From Volutella citrinella (Eukaryota > Ascomycota > Sordariomycetes > Hypocreales > Nectriaceae), in the NCBI GenBank assembly GCA_034401135.1, contig JAWZSP010000009.1:124001-188000 (forward strand): a DNA stretch of 64,000 bases, written 5' to 3'. A program made the position numbers and the translations under genes. The notes beneath the pieces were generated by a model. That model had not been told where the DNA came from, did no database searches, and was given only the letters and a program-made list of their open reading frames with translations. Below are positions 23,413 to 32,006 of this stretch, in pieces (position 1 is the stretch's first letter; every line of letters begins with the position of its first letter).

Positions 23413-26400
23413 ATGCGAGACAAAGCATCGCCAGTCGCCTGGCCAGGGCAAAGACATAACAAATCCTGCCCCGAGATTCGGCCCGATCAGGCCAATTATG
23501 GAATGGACACGCTATGTTTTGAGCCGAAGGTCGAATTCCCGATCACGGTCTCCATACCGATTGGAAAACTCACCGCGATAACCAGATTAGTGGTAATCTG
23601 CGTGGCTGCAAGAGTCAGCTTGACGACAGTTCTGCTGCTACTGGCTTACGCACTTATATTCGAACAGATCCCATGGGATGGAATCATCACCATGACACGC
23701 AAGAGAAAGCACGAAGCAACCAAGCACATGCCTGCTGCGGACCTTCCAGCAGAAGGGACTTCTCATACAACTTCTCATACTGAGCCTATTCAGTCACCAG
23801 ATATTCTTTCAACCCTCGGGGAATCCCACGGAATTGATCAGACTGTTCAACCTCTTAGCAAGGCATCTTGCACGGGAAAACCGTTCACATCTGCGACCCC
23901 TCCAGACTACGAAGAAGCAGTAACCACTCCGCTGTTTAGCTCCAAGATGGATCACCCAGCGAGCAGCGAGTACCGTCCCTTCCCTGATCAATATTACTTT
24001 GATGGGGATGGGATCACCTTCTTCCTTAAACGTTACGAGGATCACATGAGGGCTCAAGGATTCTCTGAGAGCCAGATGAAGGAGGACGTGGATTTAAGGG
24101 TCACCGGAAGATCCTTGATGAAGCAAGTAAGGAGAACTGTGGAAGGCTGCTCTTGGGAAGAAGCCAAGAGCATGCTGATCAAACGGTTCAAGAGCTATGA
24201 TGATGAGCTGGATGGAGCACCGATTCACCAACTCATGAACATGGCAAACCCCGACATCAAACTGGGGGATGTCCAAGGCATGAGAAGGTGGATGGACAAG
24301 CACGCCTACCTGATCAAGGCGGTTTACCCAAATGATTGGGCAACCAACACGACCTTCGCTTACACCTTATATAAAGGGCTCCCTGACCAATGGAAGAAGG
24401 AACTGTGCAGGCAACTCAGCTGCACCCCAGACACCATCCTAGAGAAGCCCTACAAAACGGTGTCGGACAGCATCAACACGATCCTCCAGGTTGAAGGGAT
24501 CACTGAGAGATCGGGCCGATCAGAGTGGAACAGTGACTCTGAAGGGGGTGGCGCGTCGCGAAGCAAGGTAGGCGACCCCGCCGACCAGCCAGACAGAGCC
24601 CGGCACTCGCTCCCGAAGGACAAAAGGGTCAGTTTCCAGCACAGGAATGAGGAAGCGAGCGGCGCCGAGTCAGCGCTAGCCGATCTGACCCGTCAGATCG
24701 AGGAGCTGAGCATCCAGGTCGCAGTCCTTAAGGACCAAGAGGGGACCCGCGAGAAAAGACGCGTCTTGCAACAAGGTGCGCGGATCCGGAATATCCAGAC
24801 GAACACGGCCGCTGTTGAGGAAATCCACGACTGCCAGACAATTGAGAGGATCATCGAGAGGAACGACCAAGACATCGCGACAATGGTAGCAGGCGAGTTC
24901 AAGCAGTATCGGTGTTATTACTGCGGCGATGAGGATCATGCTCTGAGAGATTGCCTGAAGCTGCGAAAGGACAGTAAGAAGGAGCATATTACCCATTATG
25001 AACCAAGCGCGGGGGCTGTCTGGCTTGGTGAGTACTTTGTGCCCCCATTCCTGGTCGGAATCTTCCGCCACAGCGCGGGCGGGATCAGACGAGGAATGGT
25101 CCTGTGGTCGAACCGTTTCCCGGGTACCGAGGCATGGAGTCTCGGGGAGACCCTTACACATTTCTGGAAGCCGCCTGGGGGGTATGTTGAGACACCCGAG
25201 GAGAAGGACCTCTTCGAGAGATTCATGAAGAAGAATGAGGGCTCCCGACTCAACCCCCGGATTCAGCTTCACCCTGATCGGAACGATCGGTTAGCCCAAG
25301 GGACGTTTTCTAGCCAGACAAGGACCAATTTCCTCACAGTGGATGAAGACGGCCCGGGCCCTGATGTGGCGGAGAAGGGCATTCGAGTCAACAATGCGGC
25401 CAATAAGCGCCTGAGGAGTAACGATGGGAAGGCGATCGGTTCCCATCAACATCCTCAAGACCAACGGGATGATCCCCAAGAGGACGCCTCGATGAAGCGC
25501 TCGCAGTCCGGCCGCCAACCCAGCGACGACAGGAACACGAATCCTAGGACCACCCCTGATGACAGCAAAGATCGGATCAGGCAGAGACTGCGCGCTGAAG
25601 CCGCTAATCGGAAGATGAACGTCTCCTTAAAGGACATCATGAAGCTCGACCCTCAATTTGCAGAGGGATTTCACCGAGACATTGGGGAGGTCGTTGACGA
25701 AGTAACGAACACCCAGTACATCGAGCCAGTATCTAGCATAGGGGCTGGCCGCGATCAAACCCGCATGGCGGCTTATGCTGTAATGGAGGAAGCCCAACCG
25801 CAAAACTTCTCAGACGCCTACTTTGAAGCCATGAAGGAGAAATGCAAGGTCAACAACGTCAAGATCGCTCCGGACAACCAGATCGCAGATCTGCTCGGCC
25901 AGTCGATGACGGACAAGTCGGAGTGGCGTGAGGAGCTGCGAACCCATCAAGTCTCAATCAACCTGGAAAGCGCAGTAAGCGCGAGATTGATCTCCCACTG
26001 CCAAGAGTTACCACGAATCAGAGTTCGGCTTGATCGAGCAGACGGACCAGCTATCGAAGGGCTGGTGGACACCGGGGCAGAAGGGAACCTGATCTCTGAA
26101 TCAGTGGCCAAGGCTTCCGGTCTGAAGGTCGGGTACGCTAAGGCCACAACCACGGCCTATAACGGGGAAAAGGTCAAGATGGTAGGTGAGTGTCTAACAA
26201 AACTCTACTTAGGGAATGTGTGGGTGGAGCAGAGGATGTACGTCGTCCCGGACGGGGTCAGTGTGCCCCTTTTGCTAGGAATGCCCTTCATCCGAACATG
26301 TAAGGTCTCGTTCGATCACACGTCTCGCGATGGGAACCTACTCATCCGATGCCAACTCGGAGAGATCAGAGTCGTGACGGCAGCAGCCGGCAACATACGA

Positions 26401-29400
26401 TACGACCAGCCGCGTTTTGGGAGAGAGGACTGCCAGCAGAACCCAAAGACGAACGCCTGCACTCTGGATCCGAGCGGGGAGGAGAAAGTCACCCTCGAAG
26501 GAGACGATGATCGCAGCACTTTGAGAAAGATCGGACAGGATACGGCCTGCGAGATTGTCAAACTGATCAAGAAGGAGATCTGGGGCTGTTATCGAACGAT
26601 GGTGCAAGCTGCTATGGACGAGCAGACGCAGATGTTCAGCGACCAGAAGAGGACCTGCGCAGAGCAACCGGGCGAAGACATCAAAGCCAACACGATGTAC
26701 AAGCGCAAAGCCGATAAGATCAGACCTCTGGAGGACGTGCCACCTGATGGCTCAACCCCCGAAGGAGACCCGCAGTGGAAGGAGAAGAAGTTGGCTGAGG
26801 CCCAGAAGAACTTCCAGGGTCCACCCAAGTACCCAGGGCTAACACCAAAGTTCTCCAAAATCGAGAAGGGCACCCGGCTGACAGCAGAGAGACTCAAGAA
26901 TCTGCTTGATCAAGTCGACGGCACCCTTACCCGGCAAGAACGGGAAGTTCTAACAGAGGTGCTGTACAACCGTGAGGCGGCCCTAGCCTGGGACTTTACA
27001 GAGAGCGGATTGCTGGACCCTCTGGTCGCGCCGCCACAGACGATCAAAGTGATCCCTCACCGGGCGTTCCAGGCTGGTACTATACCGATCCCGAAGGGCA
27101 TGGCTAATAAAGTGATCGACCTCTTGAGGGCCCGACTGGAACGAGGGGTCCTGGAGGAAAGTCATGGGTCGTACCGCAACCCTTGGTTCCTGGTTCAGAA
27201 GAAAGACGGCGGCCTGCGACTGATCAATTCGGCGACGAAGTACAATGCGTTTACGATCAAAGACGCCATGAGTCCGCCTAATACCGATGAATTCTCAGCC
27301 GACTTTGCGCAATGCAAGATCACCAGCGTCCTGGATTTCTTTTCCGGTTATGATCAGGTCCCCTTGGATGAGAAGAGCCGGGATATGACGTCGTTCATGA
27401 CACCTCTGGGGCTACTGCGGGTGTGTCGACTCCCACAGGGAGCCACCAACTCGGTAGCTCAGTTCTCAAGGATTATGACCAGGATTCTGTTTGATCTGAT
27501 CCCTGACGTATGCCGGGCCTACCTTGACGACATTGCAGTTAGAGGTCCAGCGACTGACTACGGCGGGGAGGAGAGCCTTCCTGGCGTAAGGCGATACGTC
27601 ATGGAGCATCTGGTCAACCTGGACAAGGCCCTTCTTAATGTGGAGCTCTCTGGCTGCACGATCTCAGCAGCAAAATCCCAGTTCTGTCAGGAAACAGCAA
27701 TTCTGGTGGGATACCTGTGTGGCAACAACGGGCGGAAACCCTCTGAGGAAAAGATCATCAAGATCCTGGAGTGGAAAGCCTGCGAAGACATTACACAAGT
27801 ACGAGGATTCCTAGGAGTCACAGGGTTCTTCCGGATCTGGGTGATGGGCTACGCCTGGATCGCGATACCTCTCACTAAGCTCTTGAAGAAGGATGCCGAA
27901 TGGGTTTGGGGCCCTGAGCAGGAAGATGCTATGAAGGTCCTCAAAGAGAGATTGGTCACTGCCCCCATCCTGATCACGCTGGATTACAGCGAAGGAGCCG
28001 GTGAAATTATACTCATGGTAGATGCCAGCCTTCGTGGATGGGGAGCCCTGATCCTACAAGTTGTGGACGGTAAGCGCAAGCCAGCTCGATACGAATCAGG
28101 AGTATGGACGACTGCAGAACAAGGGTACGATGCGACAAAGCGCGAATGCAAAGGAGTTCTGCATGCCTTTCGGAGACTGAGAGGCTACCTCTATGGAGTC
28201 CCTTTTACCCTGGAAACGGATTCCCAGGTCCTGGTTCACCAGTTGAACGGGCGAGCAGACGATGTCCCCGGGGCCCTGATCAACCGATGGCTAAGCTATA
28301 TCATGCTTTTCGACTTCACTGCAAAGCATGTCCCAGGAAAGAAGAATGGCGCGGCTGACGGGCTGTCCCGAAAGGAGCCCGGTCCATCTGACCAGATGGA
28401 TCAGGACGTCGAAGGAGACATGGACCAGTTTATCGACCTTCACCTTAATACGATCACCCTGGATGACGACAGTAAGGAGCTGGACCAGAGCTATGGAGCT
28501 GAATGCCAGGTGATGGGGAGGTACCTTCAAACGCTGGAAAGACCCGCCGGAATTTCACCTGAAGCCTACCGCAAGATAAGGCGGAATGCCCCGAAGTTCA
28601 TGGTAAAGAAGCGTTACTTATGGAAGAGGCCAGGCGGGCTTTATGCGGACCCAGTCCTAGTGGTTGACGACGGGGGGACTCAGAGGGAGATCCTGCGATG
28701 TTGCCATACTGAAAATGGGCACAAAGGACGAGAGGCGACCTTCAACTCAGCAGCAGGGAGGTACTACTGGAAGTCGATGCGATCAGACGCATATTCATTA
28801 GTGACAGCCTGTGCGACATGCCAAGAGCATGATCCCAGGCGACCAAGGGAAAAGGCCGGCTTTTCGACGCCAGGGAGGCCAATGGAGAAGATCCACTTCG
28901 ACGCCCAGTACATGCCTCCACGAAAAGGAAAGAAGTTCCTTTACGAGGGACGATGTGATCTGATGGGGTGGATTGAGGCCGAAGCCGTGAGCAAAGTCAC
29001 AGTGAAAACGTTCAAGGCCTTCGTCAAGCGTGTCATATTTAGGTATGGCATGCCTCAAGAGGCAGTTGTCGACAATGGGAAGGAAACGAAGAAGGACTTC
29101 AAGCGAGTACTTGAGGACTATGGGATCAGGGTGATCTGGACGTCAGCCTATAACCCGAAGGCTAATGGCATTGTGGAAGGAGGGCACTCCATCCTGACAA
29201 ATGCGCTCAAGAAGCTGGGTGGGTGCTGGGTTGACCAGCTGGAGGAAGTCCTCTTAGCCGACAGATCCGCGATCAGAGCATCCCACGGACGATCAGCCTT
29301 CTACCTGCTTCATGGATGGGAACCTAGACTACCGATCGAAGTCAAGATCCCTACCTGGAGGACTGTGAATTGGGATGAGGTCAGGAGCTCTGAAGATTTG

Positions 29401-30015
29401 CTGCTGCGAAGGATCAAGGTCCTCCAGAGGAAAGAGGAGGATGTTAATGAAGCCATCCGAAAAGCAACAGCATTTAGGAGGAAACTGGCTGATCGGACCG
29501 ACAAGACCAATTTGCACTCACTCAGGAAAGAACCGTTGGTGGAAGGAGACCTAGTGCTGAAGTACGATGTGCCAAGATCCCAGGACATGTCGACAGAGGC
29601 CAAAATGCGACCGCGCTGGCAGGGCCCCTTCAGAATACACAGGCACAGCCAGGGATCGCCAAGCTACCAGCTGGAAACACTTGACGGGATCAAACTGGCC
29701 ACCACGACCCATGGAGAACATTTGAAGAAGTTTATCCAAGATGAGAGTGGCTGGTGGTTTAATCTCGAGGAAGAACTTGCAAATCTCGAAACAAACCAGG
29801 ACAAAGAAAGCGACAGCCTCTCGGAAGAGGAAGGAAGCCTTCTAGAATCCAGTGATGATGAGTCGGATGCAAGCGACTCGTCATTTAGTGACGAGTCTGG
29901 GGTTGTGGATGAGGAAGAAAGGATGCCTCCTCCAAGAAAAGGCCCTGGTTATAGGGTAGAGGTCCAACTGCCGACGATGCCAAAAGCGGCGCGAGACCAA
30001 TACTCCAAACTCTAA
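23413..30015 (+). CDS. Gag-Pol polyprotein of a Ty3/gypsy-type retrotransposon
   Basis: 2200 codons in one frame, with no frameshift between gag and pol. Residues 55-83 are strongly hydrophobic (possible membrane segment); the ATG at 23692 (M94, context ACCATGA) would start after it and may be the true gag start. Gag-like helical domain at about 185-360; zinc knuckle C501-x2-C504-x4-H509-x4-C514; aspartic protease D886-T-G-A with LLLG at 953-956; RT from about 1250 with YLDD at 1370-1373; RNase H with D1537, E1578, D1603 and ADGLSR at 1648-1653; integrase zinc region H1765/H1770/C1800/C1803 and catalytic D1830, D1887, E1922; GPF motif at 2071-2073. The tail (about 2120-2175) is Ser- and acid-rich; no chromodomain. 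RT before integrase makes it Ty3/gypsy type. All catalytic residues that I can place are present. Confidence 0.92.
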   Translation: MRDKASPVAWPGQRHNKSCPEIRPDQANYGMDTLCFEPKVEFPITVSIPIGKLTAITRLVVICVAARVSLTTVLLLLAYALIFEQIPWDGIITMTRKRKHEATKHMPAADLPAEGTSHTTSHTEPIQSPDILSTLGESHGIDQTVQPLSKASCTGKPFTSATPPDYEEAVTTPLFSSKMDHPASSEYRPFPDQYYFDGDGITFFLKRYEDHMRAQGFSESQMKEDVDLRVTGRSLMKQVRRTVEGCSWEEAKSMLIKRFKSYDDELDGAPIHQLMNMANPDIKLGDVQGMRRWMDKHAYLIKAVYPNDWATNTTFAYTLYKGLPDQWKKELCRQLSCTPDTILEKPYKTVSDSINTILQVEGITERSGRSEWNSDSEGGGASRSKVGDPADQPDRARHSLPKDKRVSFQHRNEEASGAESALADLTRQIEELSIQVAVLKDQEGTREKRRVLQQGARIRNIQTNTAAVEEIHDCQTIERIIERNDQDIATMVAGEFKQYRCYYCGDEDHALRDCLKLRKDSKKEHITHYEPSAGAVWLGEYFVPPFLVGIFRHSAGGIRRGMVLWSNRFPGTEAWSLGETLTHFWKPPGGYVETPEEKDLFERFMKKNEGSRLNPRIQLHPDRNDRLAQGTFSSQTRTNFLTVDEDGPGPDVAEKGIRVNNAANKRLRSNDGKAIGSHQHPQDQRDDPQEDASMKRSQSGRQPSDDRNTNPRTTPDDSKDRIRQRLRAEAANRKMNVSLKDIMKLDPQFAEGFHRDIGEVVDEVTNTQYIEPVSSIGAGRDQTRMAAYAVMEEAQPQNFSDAYFEAMKEKCKVNNVKIAPDNQIADLLGQSMTDKSEWREELRTHQVSINLESAVSARLISHCQELPRIRVRLDRADGPAIEGLVDTGAEGNLISESVAKASGLKVGYAKATTTAYNGEKVKMVGECLTKLYLGNVWVEQRMYVVPDGVSVPLLLGMPFIRTCKVSFDHTSRDGNLLIRCQLGEIRVVTAAAGNIRYDQPRFGREDCQQNPKTNACTLDPSGEEKVTLEGDDDRSTLRKIGQDTACEIVKLIKKEIWGCYRTMVQAAMDEQTQMFSDQKRTCAEQPGEDIKANTMYKRKADKIRPLEDVPPDGSTPEGDPQWKEKKLAEAQKNFQGPPKYPGLTPKFSKIEKGTRLTAERLKNLLDQVDGTLTRQEREVLTEVLYNREAALAWDFTESGLLDPLVAPPQTIKVIPHRAFQAGTIPIPKGMANKVIDLLRARLERGVLEESHGSYRNPWFLVQKKDGGLRLINSATKYNAFTIKDAMSPPNTDEFSADFAQCKITSVLDFFSGYDQVPLDEKSRDMTSFMTPLGLLRVCRLPQGATNSVAQFSRIMTRILFDLIPDVCRAYLDDIAVRGPATDYGGEESLPGVRRYVMEHLVNLDKALLNVELSGCTISAAKSQFCQETAILVGYLCGNNGRKPSEEKIIKILEWKACEDITQVRGFLGVTGFFRIWVMGYAWIAIPLTKLLKKDAEWVWGPEQEDAMKVLKERLVTAPILITLDYSEGAGEIILMVDASLRGWGALILQVVDGKRKPARYESGVWTTAEQGYDATKRECKGVLHAFRRLRGYLYGVPFTLETDSQVLVHQLNGRADDVPGALINRWLSYIMLFDFTAKHVPGKKNGAADGLSRKEPGPSDQMDQDVEGDMDQFIDLHLNTITLDDDSKELDQSYGAECQVMGRYLQTLERPAGISPEAYRKIRRNAPKFMVKKRYLWKRPGGLYADPVLVVDDGGTQREILRCCHTENGHKGREATFNSAAGRYYWKSMRSDAYSLVTACATCQEHDPRRPREKAGFSTPGRPMEKIHFDAQYMPPRKGKKFLYEGRCDLMGWIEAEAVSKVTVKTFKAFVKRVIFRYGMPQEAVVDNGKETKKDFKRVLEDYGIRVIWTSAYNPKANGIVEGGHSILTNALKKLGGCWVDQLEEVLLADRSAIRASHGRSAFYLLHGWEPRLPIEVKIPTWRTVNWDEVRSSEDLLLRRIKVLQRKEEDVNEAIRKATAFRRKLADRTDKTNLHSLRKEPLVEGDLVLKYDVPRSQDMSTEAKMRPRWQGPFRIHRHSQGSPSYQLETLDGIKLATTTHGEHLKKFIQDESGWWFNLEEELANLETNQDKESDSLSEEEGSLLESSDDESDASDSSFSDESGVVDEEERMPPPRKGPGYRVEVQLPTMPKAARDQYSKL

Positions 30016-30643
30016 GCGGAGATGGGGAGGATTCTGCCCGATCAGACAGGAACAGGCCAGCTCACGCGTGCGGGAGCTGTGGTGGCTGACCGGGGAGGAT
30101 GGGTGTGATGGCAAGACGCGACCAAAACACACACCAAAAGACTTGGGTGACCTACCCAGAAAAATTTTGACACACGACGACAACTGGCCACAACCGCTGG
30201 GACGAGACGAGACAAGCCAGATCGACCAGAGGACACTGTCGGCGACACGTTAAGACAAGCGGCTCGACAGCGCCGGACGCGCCCCAAGACTGTCCAAGAC
30301 ACGAGCCGACCCCAGCCAGGACGCTGTGAGACACGCTCAGGCGCGGAACTCGACAGTCCAAGACGATCAGTTAGACAAGATGTGACGCACAGCGAAGACA
30401 CATATTGGAACGATCAGAACGGGCACAAAGGAAACGACGCCTGGAGACCACAGAGTGCCGGGAAGAAAATTTTCCATTCTTAGAGCGAAGACGCTCACTA
30501 CTTAAGCAACCTGAAGACCCAGAATGAAGACAGACGCAAAGAACAAAAGCGGATGGGCCCGATCGGACACAGCAAACCAGCTCCAACCCAAAGAAAATCC
30601 CATGTCCAGCAACCCAAAAGCAACAGTCCCACTGCTAGAGCCC
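30016..30643. other. Spacer between pol and the antisense gene, GAC-rich
   Basis: About 630 bp without a convincing gene. The middle (about 30200-30440) is unusually rich in GACA and GACG on the plus strand, with the repeated block 'gtccaagac' at about 30292 and 30356. It includes two GATCAG motifs and a TTTTCCATTCTTAG stretch. It should hold the 3' ends of two converging transcripts: gag-pol (plus) and the cysteine-rich gene (minus). Open frames of 60-120 codons on both strands lack motifs. Confidence 0.5.
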
Positions 30644-31674
30644 TTACAGATGGCGGAACCCAGTCATATAATCATCCCAAGAACGCTCCCTAGCGGTTTC
30701 AAGCCGCGCTTGCATATCCTCCTCAGGGATCGGCTCAAGTGCGGGAAGATTACAAGTGATCTCAGGGCAACTCGAAGGGTTCATGGGATCGACCTCATAG
30801 TAGCGGTTATGACCATCCTCACGAATTGTGTCCCGACCACGCAGAGGATAAAGCAGAGGGCCTTCGTCTCGGCGAGTGGGGAGGTAGCCAGGCATAAAGG
30901 ACCAGCTGCAATCAGGGCACTCGCGCCAGACGCAATTAGCGCAAGAACCCCCGTGGAAGTCGGCAATCGACATGCAAGCGTGAAATGGCCAGAGTATGTG
31001 GTCGCCGAAGGATGTGACAGTCGTCATGAAAGTCGAGGCACAGTGGCGACAAGTCAGCGGGTTGATCTGACCGAAACACGCGATGAAGAGCGCCTTGACG
31101 TGATTTGGGCGGGCATTCAGTTGAGCGAAGAAGTACCCCTTCGGATGGGCGTACTCGGCGGGGATGTAGACGGGATTCGGGAGAGTCTTCGCGGTGTATC
31201 GAACGGCATGACGGAGGTCGGACGAGTCGCCAATAGAGGTCTGCCAGAACCCAGAGGCGCTTTCGAGAACCTCCTCGTCGTCAGCTCCTCGGAAAGCGAG
31301 ACGACAAAACATCGGTTGACCAGCGCGATCGAGGCCAAGGCGGGAGCAGATCCACACGTCGAAGAAACTGAAAGTCTGCCAAAGGAAAAATGGTTAGCCA
31401 CAACAAGGTCAGGATGATCAGACAAGGGCATTACATTGCTGGCGCTGTTGAAGCCGGTATCCTTGGCGGTCATGAACTCTGTTCGATTGCCTCGAGTGTT
31501 AAGGCGATGAGTCGGTCGGAAATCTTTAGCGTGCAGCCCTGGCTTCACAGCTTTGATGATGTTCGGCAAATCTTTGCGCTCTTTGGTACGCAATTCTTCA
31601 AGGGCATAAGGATCAACAACAATACGCGGGCGAGGGGGAGCCTCGGGCGCCTCTGAGCTGCGGTTCGAAGACAT
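30644..31674 (-). CDS. Cysteine-rich DUF3716-like protein, two exons, antisense in the retrotransposon
   Basis: Spliced product of 323 aa. Exon 1 is 31674-31435 (80 codons, from MSSNRSS, after a pyrimidine-rich leader). Exon 2 is 31375-30644 (243 codons plus stop). The 59-nt intron at 31434-31376 has a GTAATG donor, a GCTAAC branch-like site and a CAG acceptor, phase 0. Exon 2's frame meets a TAA inside the branch site, so an uninterrupted reading fails and splicing is needed. The cysteine cluster C189-x2-C192, C214, C225-A-N-C228, C233 and C236, with 'GGSCANCVW', resembles the fungal DUF3716 zinc-ribbon-like family, whose function is unknown. It shares a divergent upstream region with the ULP1-like gene. 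A plus-strand frame covers much of exon 2, but the minus frame has the ordered cysteines and the richer Trp/Tyr/Phe content of a real protein. Confidence 0.6.
31376..31434 (-). other. Spliceosomal intron of the antisense gene
   Basis: On the minus strand: donor GTAATG, branch-like GCTAAC about 20 nt before the acceptor, acceptor GGCAG. Length 59 nt is typical of filamentous fungi. It joins two frames in phase 0. On the plus-strand genomic RNA the intron has no splice polarity, so it can pass through reverse transcription. Confidence 0.65.
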
Positions 31675-32006
31675 CGTGACAAAGCCGTCGCGACAACAAA
31701 GATGAAGTTGATGATGAAGGGAAAAAGAGAAGAGAAGAGCAGAGAAAGGGCAGAGAGGGTAAAGGCATGAATGACAAAGAGCCGGATCTGGCAGGTGCGC
31801 GGCTAGTGGCAGTGAATCACGGCAATAAGTCTGCTCAAAGGACGGCTCTCTTCCCGGCGCGAAGAAGCAAACCACCTCTCCAGCAACAAACATTTCAACT
31901 CCTCAACGCACACAGACTGCCTCTCTTTCTCCCTCATTTTCATCATCATTCTGCCTGATCAGACCCATCATCGAGCCCTTGAACCCGCTACACCAAGCCT
32001 GACGAA
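31675..32006. promoter_or_regulatory. Divergent intergenic region of the two accessory genes
   Basis: 332 bp between the start codons of the minus-strand cysteine-rich gene and the plus-strand ULP1-like gene. Each start is preceded by a pyrimidine-rich tract on its own strand (plus: around 31910-31950, rich in ctctctttctccctc; minus: around 31755-31715, rich in ctcttctctttttccc). This fits a shared bidirectional promoter independent of the LTR. No clear TATA box. One GATCAGAC motif lies at 31957-31964. Confidence 0.5.

Noticed and set aside
24676..25272. Minus-strand open frames of 69-198 codons inside gag-pol
   Set aside because: They are shadows of the long plus-strand frame and show no motif.
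23413..30015. Assignment of the intact element to chromoviruses
   Set aside because: After the integrase GPF motif there is a Ser/acid-rich tail and no recognisable chromodomain.
30524..31417. A 297-codon plus-strand open frame opposite the cysteine-rich gene
   Set aside because: It lacks motifs and largely mirrors the minus-strand exon 2. The minus strand gives ordered cysteines, intron signals that join two frames exactly, and a more protein-like composition.
31117..31893. A single 258-codon minus-strand frame starting at 31893
   Set aside because: Only its middle (31674-31435) is protein-like. The first 73 codons lie in a pyrimidine-rich leader and the last part reads the intron and exon 2 out of frame.
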